A stretch of 6,733 nt of DNA from an uncultured Oscillibacter sp. (GTDB lineage: Bacteria > Bacillota_A > Clostridia > Oscillospirales > Oscillospiraceae), in assembly GCA_902462475.1 (NCBI GenBank), contig CABQCB010000099.1:1-6733 (forward strand), in the 5' to 3' direction. Position 1 is the stretch's first letter. Each line of letters starts with the position of its first letter. This document shows positions 1-3,783 of the stretch, in pieces. The notes under the pieces are model-generated. The model searched no databases, was not told where the DNA came from, and was given only the letters and a program-made list of their open reading frames with translations. The translations under genes were made by a program, and so were the position numbers.

Positions 1-81
1 TTTGCGGACCGTCTTTCGTATGGTCCGGGCCATAATGGTGAGGGTTTGCTGGTCGTATATGGTTTGGCAGGTGAATTCCAT
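1..81 (-). CDS. N-terminal fragment of a probable YcxB-family membrane protein (runs off left edge)
   Basis: Reading leftward from an ATG at 81-79 gives 27 uninterrupted codons to the window edge, starting MEFTCQTIYDQQ and ending in a basic stretch (MARTIRKTVRK). An AGGAGG Shine-Dalgarno sequence lies 5 bases upstream of the ATG, and an extended -10 promoter lies about 30 bases further up, so the start is well supported. The short N-terminal segment followed by an Arg/Lys-rich stretch resembles, from memory, the beginning of Firmicutes YcxB-like proteins, which carry two membrane segments after such a region. Those segments would lie off the window, so the family call is tentative. The gene is divergent from the membrane protein gene at 207-1055. 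The function of YcxB proteins is not established. Confidence 0.66.
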   Translation of the reverse strand, partial: MEFTCQTIYDQQTLTIMARTIRKTVRK

Positions 82-86
82 CGGAG

Positions 87-92
87 CCTCCT
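87..92 (-). promoter_or_regulatory. Ribosome binding site of the left-edge gene
   Basis: Read on the minus strand this is a perfect AGGAGG, 5 bases before the ATG at 81-79. It fixes the start of the truncated gene. It also argues against a plus-strand start at the GTG at 93, which would begin one base from this site with no RBS of its own. Confidence 0.8.
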
Positions 93-117
93 GTGATCAA
101 GGATTGTATGTATCCGC

Positions 118-123
118 AGTATA
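118..123 (-). promoter_or_regulatory. Extended -10 promoter for the left-edge gene
   Basis: The minus strand reads TGTTATACT: a TATACT hexamer (5 of 6 to TATAAT) preceded by the TGn motif of extended -10 promoters. I see no good -35 at 16-18 bases, which is tolerated in this promoter class. Transcription would start near 111, leaving about 30 bases of leader with the AGGAGG in its proper place. The same bases on the plus strand read TATAAC (120-125), so a divergent promoter for the gene at 207 could overlap it, but no plus-strand -35 is recognisable. Confidence 0.5.
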
Positions 124-192
124 ACAGGACTCTCCCCAGATTCCATAAATTTTTCCTTAAGGTTTTTAAAGACATACAGCTGTCCGGCAGAG

Positions 193-199
193 AAAGGAG
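193..199 (+). promoter_or_regulatory. Ribosome binding site deciding the start at 207
   Basis: AAAGGAG lies 7 bases before the ATG at 207-209. It supports this codon over the in-frame GTG at 93 and ATG at 108, neither of which has a Shine-Dalgarno sequence. The residues those starts would add (rich in Arg, Phe and Lys) do not look like a membrane-protein N-terminus. Confidence 0.75.
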
Positions 200-206
200 A
201 ACCGGA

Positions 207-1055
207 ATGAAGAAATTGGATCGAACGAAGCTGCGTCTGGCGGTGATCCCGCTGGTGATCGCGTTTTTTTCCGTATTTGTTTTGGCAGGAGTTGCCTCCT
301 CACCGCAGTTTCACGCAAGCACCATTGCCGCGCTGGATGAAAAGCAGACCACGGTGCTGGAACTGACCGCAGCGTCCACAGCGGCCTCCGCCGCCATTAC
401 GCTGCTCCCCGGCGACACGGCCACGCCCATCGCGGAAAAGCTGGCGGATCTGAGCTCGGGCTTTTTGCTGGTGCTGTGCGCCATCTATCTGGAAAAATAT
501 CTGCTGACCATCACCGGAGTGGTCACATTTGACTTTTTGATCCCGGCGGCCTGCCTTTTGTATCTGCTGCATCTGTTCGGCGGATGGGAGGTGCCCAAAA
601 TGCTGGCGAGAAAGCTCGTCATATTCGGCCTGGCCATCGTGCTTGTGATTCCAGCCAGTGTAAAGGTATCCAACTTGATAGAGGATACCTACCAGACATC
701 CATCGATGCTGCGGTGGAATCGGCCAAGGAATCGGCTGGAGAGGTGGAAGAAGGGTCCGGGCAGCTGGCGGATGAAACGGAGGAGGGCTTCTTGTCAGGG
801 CTGCTGTCCAAGCTGACGGAGGGGATCTCCGCCATCGGTTCCGGTATTTCGGAGAAGGTGGGGGAGACGGTCAACCGTCTGGTGGAGGCACTGGCCATTA
901 TGCTGGTGACTGCCTGCGCCATTCCCATCCTGGTGCTGCTGTTTTTTGTCTGGCTCATCAAGACCCTGTTTTCCGTGGACTTGTCTGCGGGAGCCGCCGG
1001 GGCGTACCGCACTTTGCGCGGGAAGAAGGGCGATGCCCGGCGGACGGATGAATGA
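207..1055 (+). CDS. Multi-pass membrane protein of unknown function, 282 aa
   Basis: I do not recognise a named family. The protein starts MKKLDRTKLR, a short basic tail, then a hydrophobic segment at about 11-30 that is either a signal anchor or the first membrane helix. Residues 31-83 are Ala/Thr/Ser-rich, ending in a polar stretch (LPGDTATPIAEKLADL), and probably lie outside the cell. Further membrane helices are likely at about 84-103, 107-125 and 136-152. Residues 155-227 form an acidic, Ala/Ser/Glu-rich amphipathic region with heptad-like character. A last helix spans about 228-256, followed by a basic tail (RTLRGKKGDARR) that is probably cytoplasmic. There are no catalytic motifs, cysteine pairs or nucleotide-binding loops to suggest an activity. 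The gene is single, divergent from the YcxB-like gene and convergent with the FUSC gene, with a strong terminator 24 bases after its stop. I infer an envelope role only from its topology. Confidence 0.8.
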   Translation: MKKLDRTKLRLAVIPLVIAFFSVFVLAGVASSPQFHASTIAALDEKQTTVLELTAASTAASAAITLLPGDTATPIAEKLADLSSGFLLVLCAIYLEKYLLTITGVVTFDFLIPAACLLYLLHLFGGWEVPKMLARKLVIFGLAIVLVIPASVKVSNLIEDTYQTSIDAAVESAKESAGEVEEGSGQLADETEEGFLSGLLSKLTEGISAIGSGISEKVGETVNRLVEALAIMLVTACAIPILVLLFFVWLIKTLFSVDLSAGAAGAYRTLRGKKGDARRTDE

Positions 1056-1079
1056 ATGACCTTTGCGTCAAAGTGCAGA

Positions 1080-1122
1080 AAAGACCGGCCTTTCCCTTTT
1101 GGGAAAGACCGGTCTTTATTTT
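1080..1122. terminator. Bidirectional intrinsic terminator between convergent genes
   Basis: Left arm 1080-1096 (AAAGACCGGCCTTTCCC) and right arm 1101-1117 (GGGAAAGACCGGTCTTT) pair over 17 positions with a single C-A mismatch, closed by a TTTT loop at 1097-1100. On the plus strand the stem runs into TTTATTTT, and on the minus strand into TTTTCTG, so both directions have a U-tract. It ends the membrane protein gene (stop at 1055). For the FUSC gene on the other strand, the stem starts 3 bases after the TAA at 1123-1121. Confidence 0.93.
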
Positions 1123-3052
1123 ATGTTTCCGGTACGGCCGGTTCCTTGGTACAAAGGCGCCGGGCGTTTGTAAGATACCGGTCCAGAACGTAATATAGTT
1201 CGTCCCGGGGGAGCTCGTCCAGCTGCAGGGTATCCAGATCGTGCAGCGGGCAGATCCGTTCCTCCAGATCGGCGGCCAGGCTGTCCAGCACTGCTGTCTC
1301 GGCAGGGAGGACCATGCCGCTTTGGATAAGTCCTTCCGTCTGCTCCAGCTCTGAAAACATGTTCCACATCACCAGCAATCGTGTCCCATGGAATGCAGCC
1401 TTGTCCTGAGGAAGCTGGGCGGCGTACTGGACGGCCTCGTGATAGACCATGTGGAACTGGGAGAGCAGCTCACTGAACAGTGCCGGGTCCACCGGCTGGC
1501 GGAGGCTGCGGCGGATGACCGCCCAATAAGCGGCCTGGAGCCGGTAGAGCTCCTGGATGTTCCTGCGGAACTGGGATTCCCGGCGGTTGGGCAGCAGGAA
1601 GCGGTTCACCACCAGCACCAGCGCGATGGCCATGGCCAGATACATCAGCCTCAGCCAGATGGCGTCGCTCTCCCGTACGGTAAGCGTTGCCATGGTAAGG
1701 GCGAAGGCAGTGGAGAAAATGGGCTGGACCCAGGTGCCCGGCGTGCAGCAGTACATCAGGGAGATCATGACCAGGGAGAACAGGAACACGCCCGGCAGGC
1801 CGGGGAGATAGGGGTAGACCAGGTGCACCAGCAGACAGCCGATGGCGGTGCCCACAGGGCGGGTGACCATTCGGTGGGCGCTTTCTTCATAGCTGGGCTG
1901 GAGCAGCAAAAAGGCGTGCAGCGGGAACCAATAGGTGTGCTCGAATTCCCAGAGATAGCTGACCGTGCAGCTGATGGTCATGACTACCGCCAGGCGCAGG
2001 GCAAAGCGCAGCTCGAACCGGCCCGGAGAGAGCCGCTGGCGCAGGTTCTGCCACACGGCGGCCCAGGGAATGGGCTGGAGCAGGGGGGCATGCTGGGTCT
2101 GGAAGGACTCCTGGCAAAGAAGCAGGAGCGTATGGAGCACGCTGCGGTAGAAAATGCGCAGCCGGCCCTGGGGGAGCTGGGTTCGGTCCAGCAGATCCTG
2201 AATGGTCACGGCAAGCTTCTGCCGGTCTGCGCTGTCCCGGGCGGCTTGCAGCTGACGCACCAGCGCGGCCAGCGTGTGCATGACGTTGGGAAAGTCGGGG
2301 GTCTGCTGTGCCTGGGCCCAGGCGTCCTGGTCCGTGACCAGATAGGAGGCCCGCTGAAACAACAGGGCGAACAGGTGATAAAACCGCTTCTGCCGGTCCG
2401 GCAGCTGCAGCAGGCGGCGGCGGTCGTAGCCCATGCGGTGGAAGCCGCGGGCCAGGTCGTAGAGCTCCTTTCCTGCGCTGCGTCCGTCTCCGCCGTCTGC
2501 CAGGTCATCCAGCAGCTGGGCCAGGCGCGTCAGGCTGGCGGAGATCTGCCCGGAGGGGTCCGAGGAGATGTGCAGCACCTTGCCGCAGATCATCAGTGCC
2601 GCCACCAAAAGTACGCAGCAGAAGGTGAGCGCCGCCAGCTGCGTGGGCAGCTGCTCCAGCGTGGGGGGACGCAGCTCCAAAAAAACGAACGTCATGGCGT
2701 AGCCCATGTGCCCCTTGGGGGTGAACTGGCTGCACTTCCAGATCACCAGGGAAAAGGGAACCGCAAAATTCAGTAGCGCGCACAGCCACACATTTTGTCC
2801 TGCGGCAAAGGCCAGCAGGCACAGGATCAGGGACGTCAGGCACATGGAGAGGTAGTCCTTGGCGTGGTTGGGCTCTTTCCGGCGCAGCTGGAACAGCGTG
2901 GTGGAGCAGGACACCACCATGGCGTAGGTGGTGCCGAAAATGCCGATCACCAGCAAAAACTGTGCGATGTAAAAGAGAATGATGGGAAAGGCGTTGTGCC
3001 AGCGGCGCAAAAAAAGTGACCAGAACTCCTGAATGCGGGAAAATGTATGCAT
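1121..3052 (-). CDS. FUSC-family membrane protein (fusaric acid resistance-like / YccS-like), 643 aa
   Basis: The protein has the two-module layout of FUSC proteins. Residues 20-160 hold a first membrane bundle (hydrophobic runs near 21-50, 68-85, 88-106 and 138-157). Residues 161-345 form a largely soluble helical segment. Residues 347-487 form a second bundle carrying the FUSC_2 signature: FALRLAVVM at 350-358, then HTYWFPLHAFLLLQPSY at 372-388, then R398-PVGTAIG before the next helix. A soluble helical domain follows (488-643). The length fits the family (about 600-720). Characterised relatives are linked to export of, or resistance to, aromatic acids such as fusaric and p-hydroxybenzoic acid, but the substrate here cannot be read from sequence. 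The ATG at 3052 is chosen because it has a nearby GAGAGGG. A TTG 57 bases upstream lacks an RBS. The gene lies downstream of and co-directional with sbcC and the exonuclease, with its own promoter. A transport role is inferred from family membership. Confidence 0.88.
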   Translation of the reverse strand: MHTFSRIQEFWSLFLRRWHNAFPIILFYIAQFLLVIGIFGTTYAMVVSCSTTLFQLRRKEPNHAKDYLSMCLTSLILCLLAFAAGQNVWLCALLNFAVPFSLVIWKCSQFTPKGHMGYAMTFVFLELRPPTLEQLPTQLAALTFCCVLLVAALMICGKVLHISSDPSGQISASLTRLAQLLDDLADGGDGRSAGKELYDLARGFHRMGYDRRRLLQLPDRQKRFYHLFALLFQRASYLVTDQDAWAQAQQTPDFPNVMHTLAALVRQLQAARDSADRQKLAVTIQDLLDRTQLPQGRLRIFYRSVLHTLLLLCQESFQTQHAPLLQPIPWAAVWQNLRQRLSPGRFELRFALRLAVVMTISCTVSYLWEFEHTYWFPLHAFLLLQPSYEESAHRMVTRPVGTAIGCLLVHLVYPYLPGLPGVFLFSLVMISLMYCCTPGTWVQPIFSTAFALTMATLTVRESDAIWLRLMYLAMAIALVLVVNRFLLPNRRESQFRRNIQELYRLQAAYWAVIRRSLRQPVDPALFSELLSQFHMVYHEAVQYAAQLPQDKAAFHGTRLLVMWNMFSELEQTEGLIQSGMVLPAETAVLDSLAADLEERICPLHDLDTLQLDELPRDELYYVLDRYLTNARRLCTKEPAVPET

Positions 3053-3058
3053 GGCTGT

Positions 3059-3065
3059 CCCTCTC
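3059..3065 (-). promoter_or_regulatory. Ribosome binding site of the FUSC gene
   Basis: The minus strand reads GAGAGGG, ending 6 bases before the ATG at 3052-3050. It is less perfect than other sites in this window but is the only purine-rich match near a possible start, and it decides against the upstream TTG at 3109-3107. Confidence 0.6.
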
Positions 3066-3107
3066 TGTGCTGTCTGCGTAAAATTGGATAAAATACGGTT
3101 TCTTGTC

Positions 3108-3125
3108 AAATTTTCGTTAAATTTT
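3108..3125. repeat. Direct repeat AAATTTT x2 at the FUSC transcription start (possible operator)
   Basis: AAATTTT occurs at 3108-3114 and again at 3119-3125, separated by CGTT, so the copies are 11 bases (about one helical turn) apart. They sit immediately downstream of the TATAAT and cover the predicted start of transcription. This placement suits a repressor site or an upstream A/T-rich element. It could also be simple A/T-richness of an intergenic region, and no known regulator motif is recognised. Confidence 0.3.
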
Positions 3126-3155
3126 ATTATAGCGGAATTGAGGCGCTCAGCGCAA
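3126..3155 (-). promoter_or_regulatory. Promoter of the FUSC gene
   Basis: On the minus strand a perfect TATAAT (3131-3126) is preceded, 18 bases upstream, by TTGCGC (3155-3150), a 4 of 6 match to TTGACA. Transcription would begin near 3119, giving a leader of about 67 bases. The -35 hexamer lies within an imperfect dyad (GCGC-TGA-GCGC). A TTGACA at 3109-3104 is a possible second -35, but it has no good -10 at the right distance. Confidence 0.6.
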
Positions 3156-3181
3156 GAGGCAGGAGCCTGTCAGAGAAAATT

Positions 3182-3769
3182 TCAGGTATTTTTTTGAAAT
3201 GACCGGCGGGGCGTACAGGTGCGTGTCTCCAGCAGGTCGTAGGTGCGGAGGAACGGTGTGATGGACGCGCCGGAGCGCAGATGGTGCAGCAAGATCTCGC
3301 CGCAGGCGCGGCTGTCACTTCCGGCATGGTGGTGATCCAGCCCCAGGTCCAGATAATCGCACAGGGTGTTGAGGCGGTGGTTGCAAAGCTGGGGCAGCAG
3401 CTTCCGGCTCATCTGGCAGGTGCAGGCATAGGGAACGGTGGGGTGCCAGGTGATCCCGTAACCACGCAGGCACTTGGAAAGAACGGACAGATCGAACGGC
3501 GCGTTGTGGGCCACCAGCAATCCGCTGTCCATCATGGGGCGGATGCGCTCCCAGAGCTCCGGGAACGTGGGCTGTCCGGCCACGGCGCGGGGAGAAATGC
3601 CAGTGAGGGCGATGTTGAAGCGGTCGAAATGGGTCTCAGGGTCCACCAGAGAGTAAAATTCATCCGCGATGTGTCCCGCATCCACCACAGTGATGCCGAT
3701 GGCGCTCATGCGGTCATTGGCGGCGTTGGGCGTTTCCACGTCAAAGGCGATATAACGATCAGGTTTCAC
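3182..3769 (-). CDS. DEDDh-type 3'-5' exonuclease (DnaQ-like fold), 195 aa
   Basis: The three exonuclease motifs are present in order. ExoI is FDVET with D10 and E12. ExoII is AHNAPFDL with D93. ExoIII is HHAGSD with H147, A149 and D152, the HxAxxD form that defines the DEDDh subgroup. The family hydrolyses DNA or RNA from the 3' end with two metal ions, and all five catalytic residues are present. The single domain covers about residues 5-165, with a short basic tail (RRSFQKNT) and no polymerase, helicase or BRCT part, so this is a stand-alone exonuclease and not polymerase epsilon subunit PolC/DnaQ. I place the start at the GTG at 3769-3767, because GGGAGG lies 6 bases upstream. The longer reading from the GTG at 3787, overlapping the sbcC stop, has no RBS. 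The gene is probably co-translated with sbcC, suggesting a role in DNA end repair. It could instead act on RNA or nucleotides. Confidence 0.9.
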   Translation of the reverse strand: MKPDRYIAFDVETPNAANDRMSAIGITVVDAGHIADEFYSLVDPETHFDRFNIALTGISPRAVAGQPTFPELWERIRPMMDSGLLVAHNAPFDLSVLSKCLRGYGITWHPTVPYACTCQMSRKLLPQLCNHRLNTLCDYLDLGLDHHHAGSDSRACGEILLHHLRSGASITPFLRTYDLLETRTCTPRRSFQKNT

Positions 3770-3775
3770 GAAGAT

Positions 3776-3781
3776 CCTCCC
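3776..3781 (-). promoter_or_regulatory. Ribosome binding site of the exonuclease, abutting the sbcC stop
   Basis: The minus strand reads GGGAGG six bases before the GTG at 3769. The site begins 2 bases after the TGA that ends sbcC (3786-3784), so a ribosome finishing sbcC would cover it. This points to translational coupling and decides the start codon of the downstream gene. Confidence 0.75.
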
Positions 3782-3783
3782 TG

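Noticed and set aside
147..170. Mirror-like AAATTTTT...TTTTTAAA around CCTTAAGG
   Set aside because: Only the 8-base core is a true dyad. The flanks are mirror rather than inverted repeats, so no hairpin or standard operator is supported. Chance in an A/T-rich spacer is the simplest explanation.
93..206. N-terminal extension of the plus-strand membrane protein from a GTG at 93
   Set aside because: There is no RBS, it starts one base from the divergent gene's RBS, and it would overlap the promoter region. The ATG at 207 has a proper RBS and begins just before the first hydrophobic helix.
1388..2776. Long plus-strand open frame (462 codons) opposite the FUSC gene
   Set aside because: It is antisense to a clear FUSC domain protein. 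Its translation is rich in Gly, Gln, His and Val with no domain, membrane pattern or RBS. This is typical of a shadow frame produced by GC-rich codon use.
3053..3109. Longer FUSC protein starting from the TTG at 3109
   Set aside because: There is no Shine-Dalgarno sequence before it, and it would start only about 10 bases after the predicted transcription start. The added residues are polar and unlike a conserved N-terminus.
3157..3168. Small inverted repeat AGGC-AGGA-GCCT after the exonuclease gene, considered as a terminator
   Set aside because: The stem is only 4 base pairs, with no following U-tract on the minus strand, so it is too weak to be called a terminator.
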